A stretch of 64,000 nucleotides of DNA from Variovorax sp. PAMC26660. GTDB taxonomy: Bacteria > Pseudomonadota > Gammaproteobacteria > Burkholderiales > Burkholderiaceae_C. Where the stretch lies: assembly GCF_014302995.1 (NCBI RefSeq), contig NZ_CP060295.1, positions 4,455,501 through 4,519,500 on the forward strand, in the 5' to 3' direction. Below, piece after piece: positions 17,187-27,119 of this stretch. Both the position numbers and the translations under genes were made by a program. The notes beneath the pieces were generated by a model, which was given only the letters and a program-made list of their open reading frames with translations, did not search any database and was not told where the DNA came from. How positions within the stretch are numbered: position 1 is the first letter of the stretch; the number at the start of each line of letters is the position of its first letter.

Positions 17187-17453
17187 ATGCCCAAGGTGCC
17201 TTCCCCTTCCTCGTCCAGCCCGGCGGCAACGCCCGATACCGGCCCGCTGCCCGCCAGCTACGAAGCCGGGCTCCAGGAACTGGAACAACTGGTTGCAGAA
17301 CTCGAATCGGGCCAGTTGCCCCTCGATCAACTGCTTGGCAGCTACCAGCGCGGCGCCGCGCTGCTGGCTTTTTGCCGCGACAAGCTGCAGGCGGTCGAAG
17401 ACCAGATCAAGGTGCTCGACGCGGGCAGCCTGAAGACGTGGACCGCCGAATGA
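17187..17453 (+). CDS. xseB: Exodeoxyribonuclease VII small subunit
   Basis: 88 residues; the small subunit of exonuclease VII, which degrades single-stranded DNA with XseA (not in the window). The core [20 protein letters not shown] and the [14 protein letters not shown] helix are diagnostic. The ATG at 17187 is preferred over an in-frame start at 17088 because the family is about 80 residues and the extra N-terminus is unlike it. A Ser/Pro-rich lead precedes the conserved core. The stop overlaps the ispA start by four bases. Confidence 0.93.
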   Translation: MPKVPSPSSSSPAATPDTGPLPASYEAGLQELEQLVAELESGQLPLDQLLGSYQRGAALLAFCRDKLQAVEDQIKVLDAGSLKTWTAE

Positions 17454-18370
17454 GCGCAGTCCCCGTGACCTCCACCGATTGGGACGCCGCCCGCCTCGCC
17501 GGCTGGAGCGAGCCGCATCTGGCGAATGTTGAAGCAGCGCTGTCGCGCTGGGTCGGCGTCGATGCACCCGTGCTGCTGGGCGACGCCATGCGCTATGCCG
17601 TGCTCGACGGCGGCAAGCGGCTGCGGCCTTTGCTGGTGCTCGCGGCCAGCGAGGCGGTCGGCGGCAATGAAGCTGCCGCGCTGCGCGCAGCCTGCGCCAC
17701 CGAACTGATCCACGCCTATTCGCTGGTGCACGACGACCTGCCGTGCATGGACAACGACGTGCTGCGCCGCGGCAAGCCCACCGTGCACGTGAAGTTCGGC
17801 GAGGCCGACGCCCTGTTGGCCGGCGATGCGCTGCAGGCCCTGGCCTTCGAGCTGCTCACGCCCGAGGGCGATGAGGTGCCGTCCTCCACGCAGGCCGCGC
17901 TGTGCCGCCTGCTGGCGCGCGCCGCTGGCAGCCAGGGCATGGCTGGCGGCCAGGCGATCGACCTTGCCAGCGTCGGCATTGCACTGAACGAAGCGCAACT
18001 GCGCGAAATGCATCGCCTGAAGACCGGCGCGCTGCTGCAGGGCAGCGTCGAGATGGGCGCTGCCTGCGGCCATGTCACGCCGACGGCCCTGGCCGCCCTG
18101 CGCGACTACGGCGCGGCCATCGGCCTCGCGTTCCAGGTGGTCGACGACATCCTCGACGTCACCGCCGATTCCCAGACCCTGGGCAAGACCGCCGGCAAGG
18201 ACGCTGCGGCCGACAAGCCCACCTACGTGTCGCTGCTGGGCCTGGACGGCGCACGCGTGCAGGCCCGCCAACTGCTGGCCGACGCGCTGGCCGCGCTTGC
18301 GCGCAGCGGCCTGGCCGATACCGCCGCACTGCGTGCCCTGGCCCACATGGTGGTCGACCGCGACCGCTGA
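17450..18370 (+). CDS. ispA: Farnesyl diphosphate synthase (short-chain polyprenyl synthase)
   Basis: 306-residue cytoplasmic enzyme that condenses IPP with DMAPP and geranyl-PP to farnesyl-PP. The first aspartate motif is DDLPCMD (Asp95, 96 and 101) and the second is DDILD near the C-terminus; the GGKRLRP substrate-binding segment is at about residues 54-60. The gene overlaps xseB by four bases and is followed by dxs after 20 bases, a classical xseB-ispA-dxs isoprenoid operon. The two-residue insert in the first motif (DD-x4-D) is the bacterial FPP/GPP synthase form. Confidence 0.96.
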   Translation: MSAVPVTSTDWDAARLAGWSEPHLANVEAALSRWVGVDAPVLLGDAMRYAVLDGGKRLRPLLVLAASEAVGGNEAAALRAACATELIHAYSLVHDDLPCMDNDVLRRGKPTVHVKFGEADALLAGDALQALAFELLTPEGDEVPSSTQAALCRLLARAAGSQGMAGGQAIDLASVGIALNEAQLREMHRLKTGALLQGSVEMGAACGHVTPTALAALRDYGAAIGLAFQVVDDILDVTADSQTLGKTAGKDAAADKPTYVSLLGLDGARVQARQLLADALAALARSGLADTAALRALAHMVVDRDR

Positions 18371-18390
18371 GAAAAGAACAAAACCTCCCC

Positions 18391-20241
18391 ATGGCTCCGC
18401 TGCTCCCCACACTCCACGACCCCTCGCCGATCCGCAAATACGACCGGGCCCAGCTCCGGCAACTGTCCGATGAAGTGCGCGCCTGCGTGCTCGACAACGT
18501 CTCGCGCACCGGCGGCCACCTGAGTTCCAACCTCGGCACGGTCGAACTCACAGTCGCGCTGCACCACGTGTTCAACACGCCGCATGACCGGCTGGTGTGG
18601 GACGTGGGCCACCAGACCTATCCGCACAAGATCCTCACGGGCCGGCGCGAGCGCATGCCCACGCTGCGGCAGATCGGCGGCATCTCCGGCTTTCCACAGC
18701 GCAGCGAGAGCGAGTACGACACCTTCGGCACCGCGCATTCGTCCACCAGCATCTCGGCCGCGCTCGGCATGGCGATGGCGGCCAAGCAAAAGGGTGAAGA
18801 CCGCTACACCGTGGCCATCATCGGCGACGGTGCGCTGACGGCCGGCATGGCCTTCGAGGCGCTCAACAACGCCGGCGTGTGCGACTGCAAGCTGCTGGTG
18901 ATCCTGAACGACAACGACATGTCGATCAGCCCGCCCGTGGGTGCGCTCAACCGCTACCTGGCGCAACTGATGAGCGGCAACTTCTACGCCGCCGCCAAGA
19001 ACGTCGGCAAGAGCGTGCTGCGCGCGGCGCCGCCGCTGTTCGAGCTGGCCAAGCGCTTCGAGCAGCATGCCAAGGGCATGGTGGTTCCGGCCACGCTGTT
19101 CGAGCAGTTCGGCTTCAACTACGTCGGCCCGATCGACGGGCACGACATCGATTCGCTGGTGCCCACGCTCGAAAATCTGAAGCACCTCGACGGCCCGCAG
19201 TTCCTGCATGTGGTCACGAAGAAGGGCCAGGGCTACAAGCTGGCCGAGGCCGACCCGGTGGCCTACCACGGCCCTGGCAAATTCGATCCGCAGGTCGGTC
19301 TGGTCAAGTCCACCGCGGTGGCCAAGCAGACCTTCACGCAGGTGTTCGGCCAGTGGCTGTGCGACACGGCCGCGCACGATGGCCGGCTCGTGGGCATCAC
19401 GCCCGCGATGCGCGAAGGCTCGGGGCTCGTCGAGTTCGAGCAGCGCTTCCCTGATCGTTATTACGACGTGGGCATTGCCGAGCAGCACGCCGTGACCTTC
19501 GCGGCAGGCCTCGCCTGCGAAGGCCTGAAGCCGGTGGTGGCGATCTATTCGACCTTCCTGCAGCGCGCGTATGACCAACTGATCCACGACGTCGCGATCC
19601 AGAACCTGCCAGTGGTGTTCGCGCTCGACCGCGCGGGCCTTGTCGGTGCCGACGGTGCCACGCACGCGGGTGCTTACGACATCCCGTTCCTGCGCTGCAT
19701 TCCCAACATGAGCATTGCCTGTCCGGCCGACGAGCGCGAGTGCCGGCAACTGTTGTCCAGCGCCTACGAGCAGAACCATCCGGTGGCGGTGCGTTATCCG
19801 CGCGGCGCGGGTGCTGGCGTCACGCCGCACCTCACGCTCGAAGCATTGCCTTTCGGCAGGGGTGAAGTGCGCCGCGAAGGCAAGCGCATCGCGATCCTGG
19901 CTTTCGGCACCTTGCTGTACCCGGCGCTCACTGCCGCCGAGTCGCTCGATGCCACGGTGGTCAACATGCGCTGGGCCAAGCCGCTTGACGTCGAACTGCT
20001 GTTGAAGGTTGCGCGCACGCACGACGCCATCGTCACGCTCGAAGATGGCGCCACGATGGGTGGCGCGGGCAGTGCGGTGCTCGAAGCGCTACAGGTCGCG
20101 AACCTGCTGAAGCCGGTGCTGCAACTGGGCCTGCCCGACCAGTTCATCGAACACGGTGACCCGGCGAAGCTGATGTCCGGTATCGGTCTTGATGCACCGG
20201 GCATCGAGAAGTCCATCGCGGACCGCTTCGGCCGCGCCTGA
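18391..20241 (+). CDS. dxs: 1-deoxy-D-xylulose-5-phosphate synthase
   Basis: 616-residue thiamine-diphosphate enzyme catalysing the first step of the MEP isoprenoid pathway (pyruvate plus glyceraldehyde 3-phosphate). The thiamine-binding motif starts at GDGALTAG and ends in the ALNNAG segment. The catalytic-site histidine regions [11 protein letters not shown] and GTAHSSTS are present, and the C-terminal transketolase domain holds [14 protein letters not shown]. The ATG at 18391 gives [17 protein letters not shown]. Length matches the family (about 620). It ends the xseB-ispA-dxs operon. Confidence 0.97.
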   Translation: MAPLLPTLHDPSPIRKYDRAQLRQLSDEVRACVLDNVSRTGGHLSSNLGTVELTVALHHVFNTPHDRLVWDVGHQTYPHKILTGRRERMPTLRQIGGISGFPQRSESEYDTFGTAHSSTSISAALGMAMAAKQKGEDRYTVAIIGDGALTAGMAFEALNNAGVCDCKLLVILNDNDMSISPPVGALNRYLAQLMSGNFYAAAKNVGKSVLRAAPPLFELAKRFEQHAKGMVVPATLFEQFGFNYVGPIDGHDIDSLVPTLENLKHLDGPQFLHVVTKKGQGYKLAEADPVAYHGPGKFDPQVGLVKSTAVAKQTFTQVFGQWLCDTAAHDGRLVGITPAMREGSGLVEFEQRFPDRYYDVGIAEQHAVTFAAGLACEGLKPVVAIYSTFLQRAYDQLIHDVAIQNLPVVFALDRAGLVGADGATHAGAYDIPFLRCIPNMSIACPADERECRQLLSSAYEQNHPVAVRYPRGAGAGVTPHLTLEALPFGRGEVRREGKRIAILAFGTLLYPALTAAESLDATVVNMRWAKPLDVELLLKVARTHDAIVTLEDGATMGGAGSAVLEALQVANLLKPVLQLGLPDQFIEHGDPAKLMSGIGLDAPGIEKSIADRFGRA

Positions 20242-20254
20242 GGTTCCGTGTATT

Positions 20255-20276
20255 GCTCCTTCCCCTTCCGGGGGAA
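20255..20276 (+). terminator. GC-rich hairpin after dxs
   Basis: An inverted repeat of the form CCTTCCCC-TTC-CGGGGGAAGG starts 14 bases after the dxs stop. There is no following T-run, so it is a weak terminator candidate or a 3'-end stabilising hairpin. Confidence 0.4.
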
Positions 20277-20320
20277 GGCTGGGATGGGGGCTCTTGGTGC
20301 TGTTGTTTCGTGCGCTGCTG

Positions 20321-20571
20321 TTCAGGGCGACGCCCACGCCGACACGGTGCTCTTTTTCGCGAATGTCCCCCGCTTCGCTCCTCCTTTATTTCGCGAAAAA
20401 GAGCCCCGTATCGGCGTGAGCGTTGGACAGAGCGGTCGTTGATCGGCTGCACTCCAGCAGCATGCCCAGGTGCGAATGACGCCGGGTGCTCCCCGCAGCG
20501 AAATAAAGGAGGCGCGAAGCGGGGGACATTCGCGGAGGGGAGCACCCGGTGTCATTCGCACGCGCCCTGAA
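20321..20571. repeat. Two-hairpin intergenic element, copy 1
   Basis: This fills most of the 476-base gap between dxs and livF. It is bounded by the inverted repeat TTCAGGGCG/CGCCCTGAA. Hairpin A (20349-20404) has a perfect 15-bp stem beginning GCTCTTTTTCGCGAA. Hairpin B (20470-20561) has stems GTGCGAATGAC and GGGTGCTCCCC. Each loop carries the same 36-bp core, in opposite orientation (20359-20394 and 20498-20533), with one mismatch. A second copy is at 48924-49170. No coding capacity is supported. Confidence 0.85.
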
Positions 20572-20717
20572 CAGCAGCGCCCTGAGCAGTGCACGTCAAA
20601 CACAGCGCGGCGAACAGGGCCCGCGGCCTTGAAAATGCCGCTGCAGTTCAAAGGCCGCCGTGCCCCCACCCTGACCCTCCCCCGGGAGGGGAGGGAAAAA
20701 GACAAAGGCAAAAACCG

Positions 20718-21445
<728 letters not shown>

Positions 21446-21449
<4 letters not shown>

Positions 21450-22249
21450 GCAGCGGCCTCCTGGTCGTTGGTGGCTTCGTCGTCTTCGCGGCCAAGGTAG
21501 GCCTCGATCACTTGCGGGTCGTTGCGGATCTGCTCGGGCCCGCCGCGCGCGATGATGCGGCCGAAGTTCAGCACCGCGATCTGCTGGCACAGGCCCATCA
21601 CGAAGCGCATGTCGTGCTCGATCATGAACACCGTGAAGCCGCGCGCCGCGATGTTCTCGATCTCCACCATCAGCTCGCTCTTTTCGGTGCTGTTCATGCC
21701 GGCGACCGGCTCGTCGAGCAGCAGCAGCTTGGGCTCGGTGGCCAGCGCGCGCGCCAGCTCCAGCTTGCGCTGGTCGCCGTACGAGAGGTTGTCGGCCACG
21801 TCGTTCGCCTTGTGGTCGAGCTTGACCCAGCTGAGCAGTTCGCGCGCGCGGTCACGTGCACGCTTTTCCTCGCTGCGGAACAGGCCCGAGCCGGCGAGCA
21901 GGCCGAAGGGGCCGTAGCGCAGCTTGGCGTCCATGCCGACCGTCACGTTCTCCAGCAGCGACATCTCCTTGAAGATGCGGATGTTCTGGAAGGTGCGCGC
22001 AATGCCGCCACGGGTGATCTGGAAGGGCTTACGGCCTGCCAGGTCCTGGCCTTCGAAATGGATGGTGCCGCTGGTGGTCGGCAGCAGGCCGGTGATCAGG
22101 TTGAACACCGTGGTCTTGCCAGCACCGTTCGGGCCGATGAGCCCGAAGATGCCGCCCTTGGGTATGTCCAGGCTCACGTCCTGCAGGACCTTGAGGCCAC
22201 CGAAGTGGCGCGACACGTTCTTGAGTGTCAAAAGCGTGTTGTCGCTCAT
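21446..22249 (-). CDS. livG: Branched-chain amino acid-type ABC transporter ATPase LivG
   Basis: 267-residue ATPase. Walker A is GPNGAGKT, the signature is LSYGDQRKLELARAL, and Walker B is LLLLDEPVAGMN; the LSYGDQRKLE form is characteristic of LivG. The start at 22249 (MSDNTLLTLKNV) overlaps the livM stop by four bases; nine upstream codons are possible but not needed. It forms the heterodimeric ATPase with LivF. Confidence 0.95.
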
Positions 22250-23109
22250 GCCGCGCTCCCCTTGCGTGCGAACCACTGGCGGATGCGTGCCGGGTCCCAG
22301 ATGCCCTTGGGCAGGAACAGCACGATCAGCACCAGGATGAAGCCATTGACCACCAGGCGGAAGGAGCCCAGGCCACGCAGCATTTCAGGCAGCAGCGTGA
22401 GGATGGTGCCGCCCAGCACCGGGCCGGTGAGGCTGCCGATGCCGCCAAGAATCGCCATCGTGAGGATGTCGACCGCGCGGTTGAAGCCGTACTCGGCCGG
22501 GCCGATGAAGAAGGTCAGGTGCGCATTGAGCGTGCCCGCCAGGCCGGCGATGGCGCCGCCCAGCACGAAGGCCAGCATCTTGTGGCCCGCCACGTCGATG
22601 CCCATCAGGCCGGCAGCGGTTTCGTCTTCCTTGATGGCCTCGAAGGCGCGGCCGACCTTGGAGCGGCGGATGCGCCACAGCACCAGCAGCACGAGCACAA
22701 GCGCCAGCGCCACGTGCCACCACTGGGTCGATTGCGGAATGCCGTTCAGGCCCAGCGCGCCGCCCGTGAGCGACTCGGCGTTCAGGATGGCGATGCGCAC
22801 CACTTCGCCGAAGGCCAGCGTGGCCATCGCGAGGTACACGCCCGACAGGCGCAGCGTCGGCTTGCCGATGATGAAGGCGACCAATGCGGGCGCTGCCATG
22901 CCGGCGGCAATGGCGACCGGGAACGGCACGCCATAGCTCAGCGTGAGGATCGACGCGGTGTACGCACCGATGCCCATGAATGCGGCGTTGGCCAGGGCCA
23001 GCATGCCGCAGGAGAGCGTGAGCCAGATCGAGAGTGCCAGCAGGCTGTTGATGCCCAGCGAGAGCACCAGGTTGCTGTAGACCGACCAGAAGTTGTCGAG
23101 GGCTTCCAT
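22246..23109 (-). CDS. livM: Branched-chain amino acid-type ABC transporter permease LivM
   Basis: 287-residue inner-membrane permease of the LivM family with about eight hydrophobic helices. The EAA-type cytoplasmic loop reads SKVGRAFEAIKEDETAAGLMGIDV, followed by HKMLAFVLGGAIAGLAG, both typical. It ends by overlapping livG and begins next to the livH stop (adjacent bases). With LivH it forms the channel. Confidence 0.95.
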   Translation of the reverse strand: MEALDNFWSVYSNLVLSLGINSLLALSIWLTLSCGMLALANAAFMGIGAYTASILTLSYGVPFPVAIAAGMAAPALVAFIIGKPTLRLSGVYLAMATLAFGEVVRIAILNAESLTGGALGLNGIPQSTQWWHVALALVLVLLVLWRIRRSKVGRAFEAIKEDETAAGLMGIDVAGHKMLAFVLGGAIAGLAGTLNAHLTFFIGPAEYGFNRAVDILTMAILGGIGSLTGPVLGGTILTLLPEMLRGLGSFRLVVNGFILVLIVLFLPKGIWDPARIRQWFARKGSAA

Positions 23110-23991
23110 TTAGACCTTGCGCTCCTTCAGCGAGCCGAACAGGCCCTTGGGGCGCACCAGCAGTACCAGGAACAGCAGGCCGAAGGCCACCGCGTCGCGC
23201 ATGTTGGAGCCCACATAGGCCACCGACAGCACCTCGGCGAAGCCGAGGAACAGGCCGCCGAGCAGCGCGCCGCGAATGTCGCCCATGCCGCCCAGGATGA
23301 TCACCGCGATGCCTTTTTCGAGCATCGGCTGGCCCATCAGCGGGAAGAGGGCGTTGGAGTACAGGCCGATCAGCACGCCCGCCACGCCGCCCAGGCCGGC
23401 GGCCACGAACGAGGTCAGGTAGAACAGGCCTTCGACGTTCACGCCCACGAGGTACGCCGCCTTGGGCGACTCGGCAATCGCGCGCAGTGCGCGGCCCAGT
23501 TGCGTGCGCTGCAGCGACAGCATCAGCACGCCCATCAGCACGAACGACGCCAGCACGATGCCCAGTTCGAGCACGGTGACGTGGATGCCGGCGAACACCA
23601 GCGCGTCGTCGGGAATGGTGCCGGCCGGGAAGCGCAGGTTCTCCGCGCCGAAGATGCCCTGGATGCCGTTGTTCAGGATGATGGCCACGCCGATGGTGGC
23701 GATCATCGGAATCAGGTGGGGTGCGTTGCGCTTGCGCAGCGGTTTGAGCACCAGCACGTCGATCAGGAACCCCATGACGCCGCAGAACGCGAAGGCGAAC
23801 GGCAGTCCGACCCACAGCGGCATGCCCGACACGCGCATGAATTCGGCCGCCGCATAGGCGCCCACCATGAACACCGCGCCGTGCGAGAGATTGATGACGC
23901 CGAGCACGCCGAAGATGAGTGTGAAGCCGAGCGCGAAGAGTGCGTAGACGCATCCGAGCGACAAGGCGTTGACAAGCTGCTGATCGAGCAC
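23110..23991 (-). CDS. livH: Branched-chain amino acid-type ABC transporter permease LivH
   Basis: 293-residue inner-membrane permease of the LivH family. It opens with LVNALSLGCVYALFALGFTL, the family N-terminal helix, then FGVLGVINLSHGAVFMVGAY. The EAA-type loop is TQLGRALRAIAESPKAAYLVGVNV. About eight helices are predicted. It is separated from the upstream binding-protein gene by 123 bases that hold a terminator-like hairpin, so expression may be stepped down relative to the binding protein. Confidence 0.95.
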   Translation of the reverse strand: MLDQQLVNALSLGCVYALFALGFTLIFGVLGVINLSHGAVFMVGAYAAAEFMRVSGMPLWVGLPFAFAFCGVMGFLIDVLVLKPLRKRNAPHLIPMIATIGVAIILNNGIQGIFGAENLRFPAGTIPDDALVFAGIHVTVLELGIVLASFVLMGVLMLSLQRTQLGRALRAIAESPKAAYLVGVNVEGLFYLTSFVAAGLGGVAGVLIGLYSNALFPLMGQPMLEKGIAVIILGGMGDIRGALLGGLFLGFAEVLSVAYVGSNMRDAVAFGLLFLVLLVRPKGLFGSLKERKV

Positions 23992-24030
23992 GATGGGCTT
24001 CCGTCAGGCCGCGGCACAGCGCCACGGCAA

Positions 24031-24064
24031 ATCAAAAAAGAAAACGGCGCAGGAGGCCTGCGCC
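24031..24064 (-). terminator. Rho-independent terminator between the LIV binding protein and livH
   Basis: Read on the minus strand, an inverted repeat GGCGCAG-GCCTC-CTGCGCC is followed at once by a T-rich run (plus-strand A-run 24031-24044). It lies about 50 bases after the binding-protein stop and before livH. Partial termination would yield more binding protein than permease. Confidence 0.75.
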
Positions 24065-24114
24065 ATGCGAAGAGCACCGGCGGGCCGCGCAACGCGGTCC
24101 CGCACTGGCGGTGC

Positions 24115-25272
24115 TTACTTCTCGATCACGAACGCAGTGCCCTTCGTGACGCTCACGATGGCCTGCTGCTGGGCGTCGTAGCCGGCGGGCTTGCCGGCCT
24201 TGTCCTTGGCGCGTGCAAAGGTGAAGGCGCCGGTGGCACCGGTCCACTTCACGCTGGGCAGGGCGTCGCGCAGTGCGCTGCGGTCGGCCGCGAGGTTGCC
24301 CGACAGCTTCACGCCCTTGAGCGCCTGCGCCACGACGTACAGGCCGTCATAGGCTTGCGCCGCGAACTGGTCCGGCGCTGCCTTGTACTTGTCGTTGTAG
24401 GCCTTCTGGAACTTGGTGTTCTCGGGCGTGGCGTTGCTGGCCGACCAGGGGCTGCCGACGTACAGGTTGTCCGAGCTGCCCTTGGCCAACTCGAAGATTT
24501 TGGTCGAGTTCATGCCGTTGCCGCCGATGATCGGCACGTTCAGGCCGAGCTGGCGCGCCTGCACCATCACCGGTGCGCCTTCGGCCAGCAGTGCGGACAG
24601 CACGATGGCGTCGGGGTTGGTGGCCTTGATCTTGGTGAGCTGGGCCTTGAAGTCCACGTCGCCCTTGGCGAAGGTCTCGGTGGTGGTCACCGGCAGCTTC
24701 AGGTCTTCCAGTGCCTTCTTGAAGTTGTCGTAGCCGCTCTTGGTGAACACGTCGTCGTTGCCGTAGAGCACGGCGACCTTCTTCACGTTGGCGTGCTTGA
24801 TGGCCACGCGCAGCGTTTCGGGCAGCACGTCGGCTTCGGTCACCGAGTTGCGGAAGATGTAGTCACCGATCGAGGTGATGCCGTCGGCGGTGTTCGAGGT
24901 GCCGAAGGCCACGGTCTTGGCGGCCTGGGCGATCGGGTCGGCAGCCTGCGCCGAGTTCGACAGCGTGGGGCCGAAGGTCATCAGGACCTTGTCTTGGAAG
25001 ATGAGCTTCTTGAAGACGTTGATGGCGTCTTCCTTCTTGCCTTGCTCGTCCTCGATGGCCAGCACGATCTTGTCGCCATTGATGCCGCCGGCGGCGTTGA
25101 TCTCGTCGGCCGCGAGCTGGAAGCCGTTGCGGATGGCCGAGCCATATTGCGCGGCACCACCCGACAGGGCTGCGGCAACGCCGATCTTGATGTCGGCGGC
25201 CTGTGCGCTACCGAATGCAGTGGCGGCAACGAGTGCGAAGAGTGCGGGTTTGAAAGGGATAGAACGGATCAT
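24115..25272 (-). CDS. Branched-chain amino acid ABC transporter substrate-binding protein
   Basis: 385-residue periplasmic protein of the LivJ/LivK type (Peripla_BP_6). A signal peptide covers about residues 1-25 (ALVAATAFGSAQA-A). The mature protein starts with IKIGVAAALSGGAAQYG and continues with the family landmark DEINAAGGINGDKIVLAIEDEQ. It is the promoter-proximal gene of the livHMGF group and probably supplies leucine, isoleucine, valine or related amino acids. Specificity cannot be read from sequence. Confidence 0.93.
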   Translation of the reverse strand: MIRSIPFKPALFALVAATAFGSAQAADIKIGVAAALSGGAAQYGSAIRNGFQLAADEINAAGGINGDKIVLAIEDEQGKKEDAINVFKKLIFQDKVLMTFGPTLSNSAQAADPIAQAAKTVAFGTSNTADGITSIGDYIFRNSVTEADVLPETLRVAIKHANVKKVAVLYGNDDVFTKSGYDNFKKALEDLKLPVTTTETFAKGDVDFKAQLTKIKATNPDAIVLSALLAEGAPVMVQARQLGLNVPIIGGNGMNSTKIFELAKGSSDNLYVGSPWSASNATPENTKFQKAYNDKYKAAPDQFAAQAYDGLYVVAQALKGVKLSGNLAADRSALRDALPSVKWTGATGAFTFARAKDKAGKPAGYDAQQQAIVSVTKGTAFVIEK

Positions 25273-25442
25273 CTGTTGGATGCCTCGGTGGTTTTGAGTG
25301 ATGAAGGCGAAGTAACATTTTATGCCTCGCCTGCAACACCCTCCGGATCGCGCGCCGCCTGTGGGGAGGCCCGCAGGGTAAACCCCCGCCGGACGCCTGT
25401 AAGCGCGTTTTTACAATCGCCCCGACTTAAACCAAAGTCCCC

Positions 25443-25472
25443 AACGCGGTCACAAGCCGCGTTTTGTTTTTA
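25443..25472 (+). terminator. Terminator-like hairpin in the TRAP binding-protein leader
   Basis: AACGCGG-TCACAAG-CCGCGTT followed by TTGTTTTTATT, 25 bases upstream of the TRAP binding-protein start. No plus-strand gene lies upstream, since the neighbour is divergent, so this may be a leader attenuator. A possible -10 (TACAAT, 25412-25417) precedes it. Confidence 0.55.
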
Positions 25473-25496
25473 TTCCAAGAACTCGGAGAGCTACCA

Positions 25497-26576
25497 ATGG
25501 ATCGTCGTTCCCTCATCAAAAACGCCGGCATCGCGGGCGTTCTGGCTGCCGGTATCGCACCCGCGGTGCATGCCCAGGCCACCGTTCGCTGGCGCCTGGC
25601 GTCCAGCTTTCCCAAGTCGCTGGACACCATCTTCGGCACGGCCGAGACGTTCTCCAAGAGCGTCAGTGACATGACGGGCGGCAAGTTCCAGATTTCCGTG
25701 CACGCCGGTGGCGAGCTGATGCCCGCGTTCGGCGTGGTGGACGGCGTGCAGAACGCGTCGGTCGAAATGGCCCACACGGCCCCGTACTATTTCTACGGCA
25801 AGGACCCGACCTTCTGCCTGGGCTGCGCAGTGCCCTTCGGCATGAACACCCGCCAGCAGAACGCATGGATGTACGAAGGCAACGGCCTGAAGCTGATGCG
25901 CGCGTTCTATGCCAAGTACAACATCATCAACCTGCCGGGCGGCAACACCGGCGCGCAGATGGGCGGCTGGTTCCGCAAGGAAATCAAGTCGGTCGCCGAC
26001 CTGAAGGGCCTGAAGTTCCGCACCAACCCGTTTGCCGGCAAGGTGCTCGAACCCTTCGGCGTGATCCCGCAATCGATCCCCGGTGCCGACCTGTACCCCG
26101 CGCTCGAAAAGGGCACGCTCGACGGCCTGGAATGGGTCGGCCCGTATGACGACCAGAAGCTGGGCTTCAACAAGATCGCGCCGTTCTACTACTACCCCGG
26201 CTGGTGGGAAGGCGGCCCCGAGCTGGACTTCTACATCAACACCAAGGCGTGGGAAGGCCTGTCTGCCGAGTACAAGGCCATCGTCGAAGCGGCTGCCGCG
26301 CACGCCAACATCACGATGACCGCCAAGTACGACGCCAAGAACCCGGTCGCGCTCAAGCAGCTCGTGGGCTCGGGCACGAAGCTGCGCCCGTTCTCGCAGG
26401 ACGTGATGAACGCGGCCTTCAAGTCGGCCCAGCAGATCTACTCGGACCTGAACAACAGCAACCCGGAGTGGAAGAAGATCTACGGCGACTGGTCGAAATT
26501 CCTGGCCGACCAGAACGCCTGGTTCCGCTACACCGAAGGCACGTTCGACCGCTTCATGCAACAGCAGAAGCTGTAA
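25497..26576 (+). CDS. dctP: TRAP transporter substrate-binding protein, DctP family
   Basis: 359-residue periplasmic binding protein of a tripartite ATP-independent (TRAP) transporter. The N-terminus (MDRRSLIKNAGIAGVLAAGI) has a twin-arginine-type signal of the DRRSLIK form, with cleavage near VHA-Q. The DctP signature region contains LKGLKFRTNPFAGKVLEPFG and GADLYPALEKGTLDGLEWVG. This subgroup is usually annotated as mannitol/chloroaromatic type and tends to bind alpha-keto acids or organic acids. The start at 25497 follows GGAGAGCTACC. No permease is adjacent; DctQM genes lie 7 kb away at 33336-35490. Confidence 0.93.
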   Translation: MDRRSLIKNAGIAGVLAAGIAPAVHAQATVRWRLASSFPKSLDTIFGTAETFSKSVSDMTGGKFQISVHAGGELMPAFGVVDGVQNASVEMAHTAPYYFYGKDPTFCLGCAVPFGMNTRQQNAWMYEGNGLKLMRAFYAKYNIINLPGGNTGAQMGGWFRKEIKSVADLKGLKFRTNPFAGKVLEPFGVIPQSIPGADLYPALEKGTLDGLEWVGPYDDQKLGFNKIAPFYYYPGWWEGGPELDFYINTKAWEGLSAEYKAIVEAAAAHANITMTAKYDAKNPVALKQLVGSGTKLRPFSQDVMNAAFKSAQQIYSDLNNSNPEWKKIYGDWSKFLADQNAWFRYTEGTFDRFMQQQKL

Positions 26577-26603
26577 GCGCGCGGCGCCTTCGCGCTCCTG
26601 TAC

Positions 26604-26637
26604 AAAAAGCCCTGCCGGTTCCGGCGGGGCTTTTTTT
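26604..26637 (+). terminator. Rho-independent terminator after dctP
   Basis: AAAAAGCCCTGCCGG-TT-CCGGCGGGGC followed by seven T's, 28 bases after the dctP stop. A-runs and T-runs flank the stem, so it could also serve the convergent gene at 26681. Confidence 0.9.
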
Positions 26638-26680
26638 CGTCGGCTGCGCAGGGGCGTGCCGGGCCCGCGCGTGGCACCTG

Positions 26681-27046
26681 CTAGGGCGCGCCAGCCGACT
26701 CCTGGCCGAACTTGATGAGGTTGCCGTCCGGGTCGATCACATACAGCTCGTCCATGCCCCATGCCGTGCGCACCACGTCCTGGACCGAAGGCAATTTGGC
26801 GCTGAGTTCCGCGTGCACGGCGGCAATGTCCGCCACGCGCAGGTAGCACGACGTGTTCTCGGCAATGTGCCTGTCGTTGCAGGCCCAGAAGTGCAGCTCG
26901 GTGTCACCGCGCTCCGCGATGCCATAGGAAAAATCTTCAAAGTGCTGCGTCTGGAAGCCAAGCACGTTCTTGTAGAAATCCAGGGTGCGCACCAGGTCGA
27001 GTGACGCGAGTACGGGGATGGCCTTGCCGAAGCTTGCTTGATTCAT
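26681..27046 (-). CDS. VOC/glyoxalase superfamily protein (bleomycin-resistance-like)
   Basis: 121 residues forming the two beta-alpha-beta-beta-beta repeats of the vicinal-oxygen-chelate fold. Landmarks are DFYKNVLGFQTQ in the first repeat and ELYVIDPDGNLIKFGQE in the second. The layout and length match proteins annotated as bleomycin-resistance or glyoxalase-like. The start at 27046 (MNQASFGKAIPVL) is the family N-terminus; the frame is open for 23 more codons upstream. It probably acts as a homodimer. A real drug-resistance role is not shown; many such proteins have other functions. Confidence 0.85.
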   Translation of the reverse strand: MNQASFGKAIPVLASLDLVRTLDFYKNVLGFQTQHFEDFSYGIAERGDTELHFWACNDRHIAENTSCYLRVADIAAVHAELSAKLPSVQDVVRTAWGMDELYVIDPDGNLIKFGQESAGAP

Positions 27047-27119
27047 TCCGGGGCCCGGTGTTCTTGATGGCGCAATTGTGCAGTGGTGGGGCTGCGCGCC
27101 GGCTCCGGCAGCCACCCTT

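Noticed and set aside
22225..25674. 1149-residue plus-strand open frame across the livM-livH region
   Set aside because: It runs antisense to livH, livM and the binding protein, is rich in His, Arg, Gln and Gly as expected for the wrong frame of GC-rich DNA, and has no recognisable domain.
26681..27046. Bleomycin resistance determinant
   Set aside because: Only the VOC fold pattern is visible; proteins of this length and fold have many roles, so resistance is not claimed.
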